64,000 nt of DNA, taken from assembly GCA_020200135.1 (NCBI GenBank), contig JAIVJI010000069.1, positions 1 through 64,000 of the forward strand, written 5' to 3'. The notes below the pieces were generated by a model. The model was not told the DNA's origin, searched no databases, and saw only the letters and a program-made list of their open reading frames with translations. This stretch comes from Acidobacteriota bacterium (GTDB lineage: Bacteria; Acidobacteriota; Blastocatellia; Pyrinomonadales; Pyrinomonadaceae). Of this stretch, positions 1 through 9,960 are shown one piece after another; positions within the stretch are counted from its first letter, which is position 1, and each line of letters begins with the position of its first letter. The translations under genes were made by a program, and so were the position numbers.

Positions 1-102
1 CGCAGGGAGCGCGCAGAAGACGCACGAGTCGCCGTGGCCGGTCTTCTCGCCGCTCGCCCCCTTTATGTAGTCGAAGCGCCAGGGCGTGTAGAGCCTGTCC
101 AA
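1..102 (-). CDS. HIT family protein, N-terminal part only (runs off window start)
   Basis: Minus-strand reading from TTG at 102: (M)DRLYTPWRFDYIKGASGEKTGHGDSCVFCALPA; the LYTPWR...CVFC pattern is typical of HIT hydrolase N-termini. Not in ORF track because truncated. Confidence 0.6.
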   Translation of the reverse strand, partial: MDRLYTPWRFDYIKGASGEKTGHGDSCVFCALPA

Positions 103-143
103 ACCGTCTCCCCCTTGTCGTCCGAGTCACCCGCGCGGGCGGC

Positions 144-533
144 TCACATCAGCGGAGGGTTCTGGCCGCCGCCGTCGGCCGAGCCGGGCTCGCCGCCCCC
201 GCCCGCGCCGGCCTCTGACGCCGGGAGGTCTGAAGGGGCGGAGGCCTCTGCGCCGTCATCCTCGTTGATCAGCTCCTTTAGCTCCTTGCCGGGCTTGAAG
301 TAGGGGACGCGCTTGGCCGGGATGTCCACGGGGTCGCCGGTCTTCGGGTTGCGGCCGCGGCGGGCGCCGCGCTCGCGCACGCGGAAGGAGCCGAAGCCGC
401 GCAGCTCGATCTTCTCGCCGTGATTGAGCGTTTCGATGATGCTCTCGAAGACGATCTCGACGAGGCGCTCGGCGTCCTTCTTGGTCAGCTCGGCCGCGCG
501 GGCCACGTCTTCAACCAGTTCTGCTTTCGTCAT
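144..533 (-). CDS. HU/IHF family DNA-binding protein with acidic/Gly-rich C-terminal tail
   Basis: MTKAELVEDVARAAELTKKDAERLVEIVFESIIETLNHGEKIELRGFGSFRVRERGARRGRNPKTG; start moved to internal Met at 533. Confidence 0.93.
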   Translation of the reverse strand: MTKAELVEDVARAAELTKKDAERLVEIVFESIIETLNHGEKIELRGFGSFRVRERGARRGRNPKTGDPVDIPAKRVPYFKPGKELKELINEDDGAEASAPSDLPASEAGAGGGGEPGSADGGGQNPPLM

Positions 534-698
534 GGTCTCCACCTCTCCGGCCTCTCGGTGAAAGCTTCCGCCGCAAAACACAGGCAGGTCAATGAGTAAG
601 GGGTACAAGAACCGGGCTGTAACTTAGCAGATACGGGGAACGCCTGACAAGGGTAAACGGTCGCGCGGCCAACAAGTTAGCGCCGCCCCGCAAAGAAG

Positions 699-736
699 GA
701 GCCCCGCGCGGAGTCGGCTGATTCCGCGCGGGGCTC
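699..736 (-). terminator. Hairpin terminator downstream of rpsA
   Basis: GAGCCCCGCGCGGA-gtcggctgat-TCCGCGCGGGGCTC perfect 14-bp stem. Confidence 0.7.
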
Positions 737-758
737 GTGTTCTTCGTACGGTCGGGGA

Positions 759-2696
759 CTAGCGGTTCTCTTCCTCGGGGCCGCTGCCGCGCTTGTTGAA
801 GAAGTCGGCCAGCTCGCCCAAAGAGGCCATGCCGCCGCCAGCGTCGGTCGTGTAGCTCTTCACGTCAACGACCGGCTCGTCGTGCTTGGCCGCGCGGTGC
901 GAGAGCCCTATCTTCTTCGACTCCGGCTCGATGCGCAGGATGCGGAAGTCGAGCTCCTGCCCGATCTGCGCCGCGTCCTCGGGGCGCTCGACCCGGTCGT
1001 CCGAAAGCTCCGAGACGTGGCAGAGACCTTCGAGCCCCTCGGCCAGCTCGACGAACGCGCCGAAGTTGGCGAAGCGCGTCACCTTGCCGTGGACGATGTC
1101 GCCGGGCTTGTGCTCGTTGATGAACTTCTCCCAGGCGCTCGGCTCGGTGTCCTTGATGGAGAGCGAGAGCCGGCGGTTGTCGATGTCGATGTTGGTGATG
1201 ACCGCCTCGATCTCCTGCCCCTTCTTGAGGACTTCGCCCGGGTGCTTGATGCGCTTGTTCCAGGAGATGTCCGAGACGTGGACGAGGCCGTCCACACCGT
1301 CCTCGACCTCGACGAAGGCGCCGAAGTCGGTCAGGTTGCGGACGCGGCCGCGGACGCGGTCGCCGATGTGGAAGCGCTCGGGCAGCGTCTCCCACGGGTT
1401 CGGCTGCGTCTGCTTCATGCCGAGGCTGATGCGGCGGTTCTTCGGGTCCACGCCGAGCACTTCGACGTCGACCGGGTCGCCGACGTTGACGAGCTTCGAC
1501 GGGTGCTTCATCCGCTTCGACCACGTCATCTCGGAGACGTGGACGAGCCCCTCGACGCCCGGCTCCAGCTCGATGAACGCGCCGTAGTCGGTCACGCTCG
1601 CGATCTTGCCGCTCATGCGCTGACCCGACGGGAAGCGCTCGGCGACCGACTCCCAGGGGTCGGGCAGGAGCTGCTTGTAGCCCAGGCTTACGCGCTCGCG
1701 CTCCTTGTCGAACTTCAGCACCTTGACCTGGACGCTCTCGCCGACGCGGAACATCTCGCCGGGGTTGAGCAACCGCCCCCAGGACATGTCGGTGACGTGG
1801 AGCAGTCCGTCGATGCCGCCGAGGTCGACGAAGGCGCCGTAGTCGGTCAGGTTCTTGATCTGCCCCTCGACGATGATGCCCTCTTCGAGCGCGTTCAAGG
1901 TCTCGCCCTTCTTGCCCTGGTTCTCCTCTTCGAGGATGGCCTTGCGCGAGAGTACGACGTTCGAGCGCTTGCGGTTGAGCTTGATGACCTTGGCCTCGAT
2001 CTCCTGGCCGCGGAGTGATTCGAGGTTGCGGATCGGGCGCACGTCAACCTGCGAGCCCGGCAGGAAGGCCGCCACGCCGTCAACGTCCACGCGCAGCCCG
2101 CCCTTGACGCGCTCGGCGATGCGACCCTTGACGGGGATGCCCTCGCGGTAGGCGCGCTCCAGCTCGTCCCAGGCGCGCATCCGCACGGCGTCGGCGCGCG
2201 ACAGGATGGGCACGCCCTCCTGGGACTCCATGCTCTTGATGAGCACTTCGACCTCGTCGCCGCGCTTGACCGTCAGCTCGCCCTCTTCCATGAACTCCTC
2301 GAGGGGCACGGCGCCTTCCGACTTGAAGCCGAAGTCGATGACGACCGAGCGCTCGGTGACGCCGACCACGGTGCCGCGCACGACGGAGCCTTCCTGGTAC
2401 TGGGCCTGCTCCTGCTCGTACTGGTCGAGCATCGCGCCGAAGTCGAAAGCCTCGCCGCCGCCGCGTGGCTCGTCGTCGTCGTCGGAGGCCGCCGAGGCGG
2501 ACGCCTCTGCGGGCACCTGCTCTGGGGCCGGGGCGTCGGCGGTCTCTTCCGCCGCGACGGCGGCTGACGCACTGGCCGCGGCCGCGCTCGCCGTCGCCGT
2601 TTCGCCGCGCTCGCCGGCCTCGCCTGAGGAAGCGTCGGTCGCGGGCTGTTCGCTGGTGTTGTCGCCGTTGGTAGGCTTTTCGTTTTCGGTTGACAT
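759..2696 (-). CDS. rpsA: 30S ribosomal protein S1 (multiple S1 repeats, Ala/acidic-rich N-terminal extension)
   Basis: Repeated S1 domain motifs (GxVxxxTDYGAFVxLxxGxxGLxHxSxxSW). Confidence 0.95.
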   Translation of the reverse strand: MSTENEKPTNGDNTSEQPATDASSGEAGERGETATASAAAASASAAVAAEETADAPAPEQVPAEASASAASDDDDEPRGGGEAFDFGAMLDQYEQEQAQYQEGSVVRGTVVGVTERSVVIDFGFKSEGAVPLEEFMEEGELTVKRGDEVEVLIKSMESQEGVPILSRADAVRMRAWDELERAYREGIPVKGRIAERVKGGLRVDVDGVAAFLPGSQVDVRPIRNLESLRGQEIEAKVIKLNRKRSNVVLSRKAILEEENQGKKGETLNALEEGIIVEGQIKNLTDYGAFVDLGGIDGLLHVTDMSWGRLLNPGEMFRVGESVQVKVLKFDKERERVSLGYKQLLPDPWESVAERFPSGQRMSGKIASVTDYGAFIELEPGVEGLVHVSEMTWSKRMKHPSKLVNVGDPVDVEVLGVDPKNRRISLGMKQTQPNPWETLPERFHIGDRVRGRVRNLTDFGAFVEVEDGVDGLVHVSDISWNKRIKHPGEVLKKGQEIEAVITNIDIDNRRLSLSIKDTEPSAWEKFINEHKPGDIVHGKVTRFANFGAFVELAEGLEGLCHVSELSDDRVERPEDAAQIGQELDFRILRIEPESKKIGLSHRAAKHDEPVVDVKSYTTDAGGGMASLGELADFFNKRGSGPEEENR

Positions 2697-3039
2697 GAAC
2701 TCCGTGGGACTCCTGCTGGATTAGTCTGGCGCGAGCGTCGGGCTACTCCCCGCGCCTACCCGGCGGCCGCAACGTCGGCGCCCGATTCGGCGGACGTTGC
2801 CGCGCGCGGGCGCCTTCAGTGATGCCGAGAGTAGCTTGGGGCGATTGACGGATTCCGGAGGATTGAGGCGGGAGATGCGAGCCGTTGAAAAAGAAAAGAA
2901 GTAAACCGAAGTTTCTGTTTTTCCACACGCCCGTGGACCACCCGCGTGATCCGCCAATCACCTCGCTATTCTGCCAGGTAAGGCAGCAATTTACACAGGC
3001 AGGCAAGGCCGTGTCAAGGCAGTAGAGGGGGTCGGCGGG

Positions 3040-3113
3040 AATGAGTCAGGGGTAAAGGTGGGGAGTCACGCTCTCCCCCGACCCTTTAACCCCCGACCCG
3101 CGACCCTCATTCT
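3040..3113. repeat. Heptad-type imperfect palindrome abutting the stop of the BNR gene
   Basis: AATGAGtcAGGGGTAAAGG... / ...CCCTTTAACCCCCGACCCGCGACCCTCATT; minus-strand units GGGTCGC GGGTCGG GGGTTAA AGGGTCG. Confidence 0.55.
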
Positions 3114-5269
3114 TTACTTGCTATTCGTGGCCGCCGCGTCCGCGCCGCGGCGCGCGACGTAGACGCCCGCCGAGTGCGTGCCGACGAAGATGCGGCCGTG
3201 GTCGCGCGGGTCGAAGGCGAGCGCCCAGACGCGACGGCTCGGGAGCGGCGGGTTGCCGACGTAGACCTCGTCCGGGTTCTCGGGGTTGACGAGCACGCTG
3301 GTGAAACTGCCGAGCGGGAGGTTGCCGCCGCGGCGCAGCCACCGCTGGCCGCCGTCGTGCGAGACGTAGAGCGTCTGCGTGGTGCCGACGTAAACGTTCT
3401 GGGCTCGCTTCGGGTCGCGCTCGATGACGTTGACGGGCGCCTCCGAGGGGATGCCCCTCACCTGCTCCCACGTCTTGCCGTTGTCGCGCGAGACGAGCAC
3501 GCCCGAGTTCGAGGTGCCGACGAAGATGGTCTCGGGCTCCAGCGGGCTCGTCGAGACGCAGAGCGTGCGCACGTCGAGCCGCGGCCCGTAGGGGATGATC
3601 TCCCAGCCCTTTTCGATGTCGTAGCTGCGGAAGAGGCCGGCGTTGGTCGCCGCGAGCATCCCGGGCATGCCGCCCCTCTCGTCGCCCGTGTAGGCGAGCG
3701 CGTTGATGGTGTCGGTCAGAAACACCGGCGCCATCTGCACCGCCACGGCCGCCGCGCCGGCCGACTGCATTCCGCCCCCGAGCCCGAGCGCGCCGAGCGT
3801 CGCGGCGTCGAACTGCCCCGTCACGGACAGCCCCTTGTCGGTCTGGAACTTCCTGAGCGCGGTGACCGTGCGCGTCCCGGCCACCCCGTCGGGCTTGCCC
3901 ACGCCGTAGCCCGCGAGGTTCAGTGCCTCCTGCGCGCGCTTCACGCCGTCGCTGGCGACCGGCCGCGGCGCCACGGTCGGGGCGGCGACCGCCGCGCCGT
4001 CGCGCGACGCCGCGCTCGAAGAGGCGCGCGCCGGGGCGGCCTTCCTCCCCTTCTTCGGCTTGGCCTTCGGCTTCGGCGCGCCCATCGGCGCCCAGGAGGC
4101 GCCCCGGTCGGCCGAGCGGTAGAGGCCGTAGTTCGTACCGAGGTAGATGACGTTGGCGTCGCGCGCGTCCTGCAGGATCGAGTAGGCGATCAGCCGCGGC
4201 GGCATGTTGCGCCCCGAAAGCTGCCAGGTCTCGCCCGCGTCGTTCGACACGTAGAAGTAGCCGCCGCCCGTGGCCGTGTTGATGGTCGTCGCGTAGACGC
4301 GGCCGGGCTTCTCGCGGTCGGGGACGATGGCGTAAGCGCGCCGCCCCGAGTAGCCGTCGTTCGACGGCACGAAGTTGCGCCCGCCGTCGCGCGAGACCAT
4401 CACGCCGTAGTTGTTCGTCCCGATGTAGACCACGTCAGGGTTCGACGGGTGGACGGCGATGGAGTTGACCTCGAAAATCTGACGGCTCGTCGTCACCTTC
4501 CAGTCGGTCCCGCCGTTGGTGCTCATCCAGAAGCCCTCGGTCGTGCCCGCGTAGATGGAGTCCGGGCGGGCGGGGTTCTGGAGGATGGCGCGCCGTCGGT
4601 CGACTTGTAGGGCAGGTACCAGGTGCCCGCGTAGACGACGTTCGTGTCGCGCGGGTCTACGGCCAGCGACTCGATGTTGATGAGGCCGGGCGCGGCCTTC
4701 GTGTCGAGCAGTTCCCAGCGGTCGCCCGCGTCGCGCGAGCGCCAGATGCCGCGGTTCGTGCCGGCCAGGAGCAGGTCGGGGTCCTTCGCCGCCTGTGTCA
4801 GCGAGTGGATGCCGTCGCCCCTGAGCTGCTCCGCCTCGCGCCAGGTGCGGCCGCCGTCGGTCGTCTTGAAGAAGCCGCCCGCCTCCTTGTGCCTGTGCGC
4901 GGCGGCGTAGAGGACATTGGAGTCGCGCGGGTCGACGATCAGGTTGTCGATGAGTAGCCCAGGCCGGTTGAAGCCGGCGACGCGCGACCAGGTCTCGCCC
5001 GCGTCTGCGGAGGTGTAAATCTGGCCGTCGATGGTGCCGAAGTAGAGCCGTTTCGGGTCCTGCGGGTCGATGACGAGCGAACGGACGTCCCCGCCCAGAG
5101 GCCCGGTCGCCTCCCAGTTCAGCAGCCTCTCGGCGACCGAGTCGGCGTCGTCCGCGGCGAGCGCGGGACTCCCCAGAGTCGCCCAGGAGGCGAGCAGGGT
5201 CAGGGTGACGAGAGCGGAGGATAACTTTCGGAGCAGGCGATTCTTCATTTTTAACACCACGGTTTTCAA
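3114..5269 (-). pseudogene. BNR/YCF48-like beta-propeller (sialidase-fold) with internal peptidoglycan-binding-like domain; frameshift near 4590
   Basis: ORFs 4523..5269 and 3114..4526 are two halves of one protein; after ...WYLPYKSTDG the other frame continues RAILQNPARPDSIYAGTTEGFWMSTNGGTDW. Signal peptide at N-terminus; PG-binding-like segment RAQEALNLAGYGVGKPDGVAGTRTVTALRKFQTDKGL. Confidence 0.8.
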
Positions 5270-5455
5270 ATTCTACGAGCTTCGCGGCGGGGGGTTAATG
5301 GAACCGCGCGGCTATTATCCTTATCGAAATGCGACTTTGCAAAGCCCGGCCCGCCGCGCGGGCTGGGGAATGTAGGATGCCGGCTTAATTTTGCCCGTTG
5401 TACGAAAGTCTCGGGGGCCGGGAGGAATCGAAAATCTCCGCGCCGCGCAAACGCG

Positions 5456-5494
5456 AAGCGGGCGGCGCTCCGATTTAAGAAGCGCCGCCCGCTT
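5456..5494 (-). terminator. Hairpin terminator downstream of OmpA-like gene
   Basis: AAGCGGGCGGCGCT ... AGCGCCGCCCGCTT followed by T-rich sequence. Confidence 0.65.
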
Positions 5495-5544
5495 TCGGTT
5501 TCGGCCGCGCCGCCGTTAAGGGCGGCGCGGGTCTAGTTTAACGA

Positions 5545-8034
5545 CTACTCCTCGTCGTCGTCGCGGCCGCGGCGGCGACGCGTCGGGGCGCGCGTGGGGC
5601 GCACCTCGGACGGGTCGACCGTCGGGCTGCTCGGCGGAGGCGTGGCGCCCGACGGGACGATCCAGAGCTCGACCGTCAGGTCTTCGCGGAAGCCGCCGTC
5701 CACGGTCACGATGCGCGAGGCATCGACGCCGCGGGTAGTCACGAGGTAGTCCTTCGCACGGTCACAACGACGCTGAGCCTCGCCCGTCCGGCCCCTGCGC
5801 CCGCCGTAGCAGACCAGGTAGCCCTGCGCCGTCGGGTCGTTCTGCAACTCGATGGCGTAGTTGTCAAGGCGAGCCTTCTCGTTGTTGAAGTTGATGTTCC
5901 CGTACTCATCGATCTTACGCGGGCCCGGCGCTTCGGTGATGCCGGTTGAGCAACTGTCGGAGGTCGGGCAGCTACGGTCGTAGCCGCCGACGTCGACGGT
6001 CGCCGTCACGTTCGAGTTGTTCGGCAACCCGGTCGTGTCAACCGTGATCGAGCTGGTGCCCTGGCCGCTGCTGATCGTGCCGGCCGAGACCGTCCAGTTG
6101 AAGGTCGGCGTCACGCTCGAGTCGCCGCCCGACACGCTCGCGGTGAACGTGATGGGCGTGCCCGGCTTGACAGGATCGGACGGGCAGCTGACGTCGACCG
6201 TCGGGCACGGCGGCCTCACATCCTCGATGATGCAGTCGCAGCGCTCGACCGTCACGGTCGTCGAGGTGAACGCGATACAGCCGCAGCCGTCGTCCACTTC
6301 GACCGTCACGGTGTAGGTGCCCGGCGCGACGCCCGTCAGGTCGAGCGTGGCGTTCGGGCCGTCGCCCGTCACGCGGCCGCCGGTCGTCGAGTAGGTGTAG
6401 AGCAGCGTGTCGCCGTCCGGGTCGGTCGCGGTCGCGGAGAGCTGGACCGTGTTGGCGGTCGGCGTGCAGTTCGGGTTCGGTCTCTGACCCGTCGGGCACT
6501 CGGCCGGCAGCACCACGCGGCTCGAAGAGGCCGAGAGGCTGACGGTCGGGGGCTGGTTCGGGAAGACGGTCGGCAGCCGCTCGTTGCGGCGGCCGGCGAA
6601 GAACTGGAAGATGAACCCGTGCGGGTCGTCCGAGGGGCGGAAGCCCGCGGGGAAGCCCTGGTTCGCCTCGTCGTCGCCGAAGCCGAGGAAGTCCGTGAAC
6701 GTCTTGCCCTGCTGGTTCAGGTGGCCGCGGTAGGCCGCCGAGAAGCCGAACCAGCGGCGCGGGAAGACGCGGACGCCGCCGAGGAAGTCGACGGGGTTGT
6801 TCTGGAACGCGTTGGGCGTGCGGCCGCCCGCGTAGTGGATGGACTTCAACTCCGTGATGATCTGGAAGTGCCGGTTGACCGCGAAGTCGAAGCCGACGCC
6901 CGCGACGATCTCGTCCGGGCGGTCGAGCAAGGAGACCTTGCCCGTGCCGAAGGCCTCGGACTGCGGGTTCGAGTTCAGGATGTAGCCGAAGTTGGCGGAC
7001 AGGCTGACCGAGCGCGAGAGCCGTCCCGAGACGAAGCCGACGAGACCGATGTCGCCGATGTCGCCGCCGGGGCTCGCGCCGCGCTGGAGCTGGTTAAAGC
7101 CCGAGAAGTCGTCGGCCTTGTCCGTGTAGAAGCGGTAGAAGGCGACGAGGCCGACGCCAAGCGGGTTGTTCGGGCCCGTGAAACGAATCTTCGCGCCCGC
7201 CTGCATCGTGCCGAAGGCCGACTCGCCGTAGAGCCTGTTGACGAAGGGCGCGTCGGCGATGTAGCTCGGGCAGATGGTGAACAGGTCCGGAACCGTCAGC
7301 GTGTTGAAGGTCAGGTTCGCGGGAATCGTGCGCGTCGTCAGCACGACGCCCGGCAGTATGGAGCCGCAGGGCGAGCCGACGCCGGGGAAGTTCGAGGCGC
7401 CGCTGAAGTTGCCCTGCTCCTGCCCCGTCGGCACGCCGAGGCGCGACGTGAACGGCGGCGCGATGGTGTTGCCCGTCAGCCCGAAGTTGGGGCCGGGGCC
7501 GCCGACGAACGGGAACTGGACGAACGGCTGGTTGAACGCCGGGCGGAAGATCGCCGAGTTGGCCGGGAAGGCGGTGGCGCCGCTCACCCTCTGCGGGGAG
7601 AGGATGATGGCGGGTCCGCTGCCGAGCGTGCCGAAGCCCGAGCCGAAGAAGAGCTGCGAGTTCGGCAGGTAGAAGCTCGACAGGTGCTTCGGGTTGTTGA
7701 CCTTGACCCCGCGGTAGCCCTCGGTGCTGAAGAACAGCTCAAGATGATCGTTGATGCCGATGTTGAAGCTGAGCGGGATAACGCTGATGTCAACGTTACC
7801 GGGGTCGCGGTCGTAGTTGCTGTAGGCAAGGCTGAAGGTGAACTCCCCTTTACGCAGCGTGTCGCCGTCGTAAATGGTGAAGAGTCCGGTCGGCCCTCCC
7901 GGAGGGCCACCCGTGCCGACAGTCGGAGCCTGGTTGCGCGGGTCGTTGCCCGGGCGCAGAGTCTGAGCCGTCACTGCCGACAACAGGATTAAAGTGGCGA
8001 GCGCGGCAAAGAGCGCTCTTCTCGCGAGTCTCAT
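5545..8034 (-). CDS. Outer-membrane protein with PKD-like repeats and C-terminal OmpA-like domain
   Basis: Signal peptide MRLARRALFAALATLILLSAVTAQ; PKD-type segments (TATDPDGDTLLYTYSTTGG); OmpA-like C-term (GYLVCYGGRRGRTGEAQRRCDRAKDYLVTTRGVDASRI). Confidence 0.8.
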   Translation of the reverse strand: MRLARRALFAALATLILLSAVTAQTLRPGNDPRNQAPTVGTGGPPGGPTGLFTIYDGDTLRKGEFTFSLAYSNYDRDPGNVDISVIPLSFNIGINDHLELFFSTEGYRGVKVNNPKHLSSFYLPNSQLFFGSGFGTLGSGPAIILSPQRVSGATAFPANSAIFRPAFNQPFVQFPFVGGPGPNFGLTGNTIAPPFTSRLGVPTGQEQGNFSGASNFPGVGSPCGSILPGVVLTTRTIPANLTFNTLTVPDLFTICPSYIADAPFVNRLYGESAFGTMQAGAKIRFTGPNNPLGVGLVAFYRFYTDKADDFSGFNQLQRGASPGGDIGDIGLVGFVSGRLSRSVSLSANFGYILNSNPQSEAFGTGKVSLLDRPDEIVAGVGFDFAVNRHFQIITELKSIHYAGGRTPNAFQNNPVDFLGGVRVFPRRWFGFSAAYRGHLNQQGKTFTDFLGFGDDEANQGFPAGFRPSDDPHGFIFQFFAGRRNERLPTVFPNQPPTVSLSASSSRVVLPAECPTGQRPNPNCTPTANTVQLSATATDPDGDTLLYTYSTTGGRVTGDGPNATLDLTGVAPGTYTVTVEVDDGCGCIAFTSTTVTVERCDCIIEDVRPPCPTVDVSCPSDPVKPGTPITFTASVSGGDSSVTPTFNWTVSAGTISSGQGTSSITVDTTGLPNNSNVTATVDVGGYDRSCPTSDSCSTGITEAPGPRKIDEYGNINFNNEKARLDNYAIELQNDPTAQGYLVCYGGRRGRTGEAQRRCDRAKDYLVTTRGVDASRIVTVDGGFREDLTVELWIVPSGATPPPSSPTVDPSEVRPTRAPTRRRRGRDDDEE

Positions 8035-8568
8035 CGCATTCCTCCTGCGAAATGAGTTTAAATTTTGCGGAAGGGGGCGACCGTGCTCCCCGAAGTCGCG
8101 GCGGCGGCAAGCTCGGCGCCGGGCGGCCTGCTCTAGTGTCAGGCCCACGGTGTCGCCGCTGGCCGCGACCGGGCGACCCTTAATCCTGGGGCGCGGGCGC
8201 TCCAACTACAAGCGTAAACCCTTTAAGTCAAAGAAACTGCTACCGCCCTCGAACTCGAACGTCTTGTAGATGGAGCGGAGCAGCGAGAGGAGCTTCGGAA
8301 TGCCTGGTCGGCATCCGTCGGGCGCTATTGCACTGCCTCTACAGCGCCTCTCAACTGAGTGAACTTTGTGCGTTGTTTAGCGCACCTGCTTATACAGAAC
8401 GGGTGCACCGCTGTCAACACTTTGGGAGGAACGCCTCCGACGCCGCCGAGAAAACCCTACACGGACAGATGCCGGGGGCGTACCAAGTTCCGCCAGACCA
8501 TACACCTCTTAGTCGCGGAAATCAAGAGTTTTTCGCAAGTTAGCTCGAAAAAACAGTTCACATTTTCG

Positions 8569-9849
8569 TCACGCGTAGATGCCGCGCATCCGCGTGTCGT
8601 AGGCCACGCGGTCGATGGCCAGCATGTAGGCGGCCGTGCGCGTGTCGACGTTGTGGTTCTCGGCGTACTTCACCACGTCGTTGAAGCTCGCCACCATCAC
8701 ATCGGAGAGTCGCTCGTTGACGACATCCTCTTTCCAGAAGTAGCCCATCCGGTTCTGCACCCACTCGAAGTAGCTGACGGTGACGCCGCCGGCGTTGGCG
8801 AGGATGTCGGGGATGACAAAAATCCCTTTATTGTGCAGGATTTTATCGGCGTTCGCGGTAGTCGGCCCGTTCGCCCCCTCGGCCAGAATGCGGCAATTGA
8901 TCCGACCCGCGTTCTCCGAACGAATCTGGTTCTCGGTCGCGCACGGGGCGAGCACGTCGCACTCGACTTCGAGCAACTCGGAGTTCGAGACGTGCTTGAC
9001 GCCGGGAAATTCCTGCAGCGAGCGGGTCTGCTGGAGGTGCTTGAGCGCGGCGGGGATGTCTATGCCGTCGGGGTTGTAGATGCCGCCGAAGATGTCCGAA
9101 AGTGCGACGACCTTGTAGCCGGCCTCGTGCAGGAGCCGCGCCCCGATGCCGCCCACGTTGCCGGAGCCCTGGACGGCGACCCTCGTCTGGGGCGGCGAGA
9201 GCTTGAACTTTTTGATGGCCTCGTTGATGACGAAGAGCAGGCCCCGCCCCGTCGCCTCGCGGCGGCCGCGCGAGCCGCCCAGCTCGACCGGCTTGCCCGT
9301 GACGACGGCGTTGACGGTGTGGCGCGCGTGCATGGAGTAGGTGTCCATGATCCAGGCCATCGTCTGCTCGTTGGTGTTCATGTCGGGCGCGGGCACGTCG
9401 CGCTCGGGCCCGATGAAATCTATCAGCTCGGCGGCGTAGCGGCGCGTCATGCGCTCCAGCTCGCCGAGCGACATCTGCGCGGGGTCGCAGACCACCCCGC
9501 CCTTGCCGCCGCCGAACGGGACGTTGACGACGGCGCACTTCCAGGTCATCCACGCCGCGAGCGCTCGCACCTCGTCGATGGTGACGTCGGGCGCGTAGCG
9601 GATGCCGCCCTTGGCCGGCCCGCGCGCGAAGTTGTGCTGGACACGGTAGCCCTCGAAGACCTCGATGCGTCCGGAGTCCATGCGGACGGGGATGTAGACC
9701 TTCAGCTCGCGGTTCGGGACGCGCATCACGGCGTAGAGGTCGGGGTTGAGGTTCAGGAGCTGTGCGGCCCGGTCGAAGCGCTCCATCATCGACTCGAAGG
9801 GGTTCTCCTCCCTGATGCGCCGCGGGTCGTCCATCATTGCCTTTGTCAT
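8569..9849 (-). CDS. Glu/Leu/Phe/Val dehydrogenase
   Basis: [45 protein letters not shown] and Rossmann [13 protein letters not shown]. Confidence 0.95.
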   Translation of the reverse strand: MTKAMMDDPRRIREENPFESMMERFDRAAQLLNLNPDLYAVMRVPNRELKVYIPVRMDSGRIEVFEGYRVQHNFARGPAKGGIRYAPDVTIDEVRALAAWMTWKCAVVNVPFGGGKGGVVCDPAQMSLGELERMTRRYAAELIDFIGPERDVPAPDMNTNEQTMAWIMDTYSMHARHTVNAVVTGKPVELGGSRGRREATGRGLLFVINEAIKKFKLSPPQTRVAVQGSGNVGGIGARLLHEAGYKVVALSDIFGGIYNPDGIDIPAALKHLQQTRSLQEFPGVKHVSNSELLEVECDVLAPCATENQIRSENAGRINCRILAEGANGPTTANADKILHNKGIFVIPDILANAGGVTVSYFEWVQNRMGYFWKEDVVNERLSDVMVASFNDVVKYAENHNVDTRTAAYMLAIDRVAYDTRMRGIYA

Positions 9850-9860
9850 TATTCTTCTCC

Positions 9861-9960
9861 GGGAAGACGGGGGCCGGAATCGAGGCGAGAAAAAAAGCAG
9901 AGGCGCTTCGGCGGCCTCCGCTCATTCCGGCTTCCGACTCCCTACCCCTGACTCCCTGTT
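9861..9960. repeat. Heptad-type imperfect palindrome overlapping the 3' end and stop codon of larE
   Basis: Minus strand of right arm: GGGAGTC AGGGGTA GGGAGTC GGAAGCC GGAAT; left arm GGAAGAC GGGGGCC GGAATCG; GCCGGAAT/ATTCCGGC pairing. Confidence 0.5.

Noticed and set aside
6619-7992. 457-aa plus ORF opposite the OmpA-like gene; likewise 8359..9951 opposite glutamate dehydrogenase and 3174..4610 opposite the BNR gene
   Set aside because: Antisense shadows of clearly coding minus-strand genes.
8271-8560. Small ORF 8328..8543 + in the gap between OmpA-like and dehydrogenase genes
   Set aside because: Codon usage unlike the rest of the window and no recognisable motif; not supportable as a gene.
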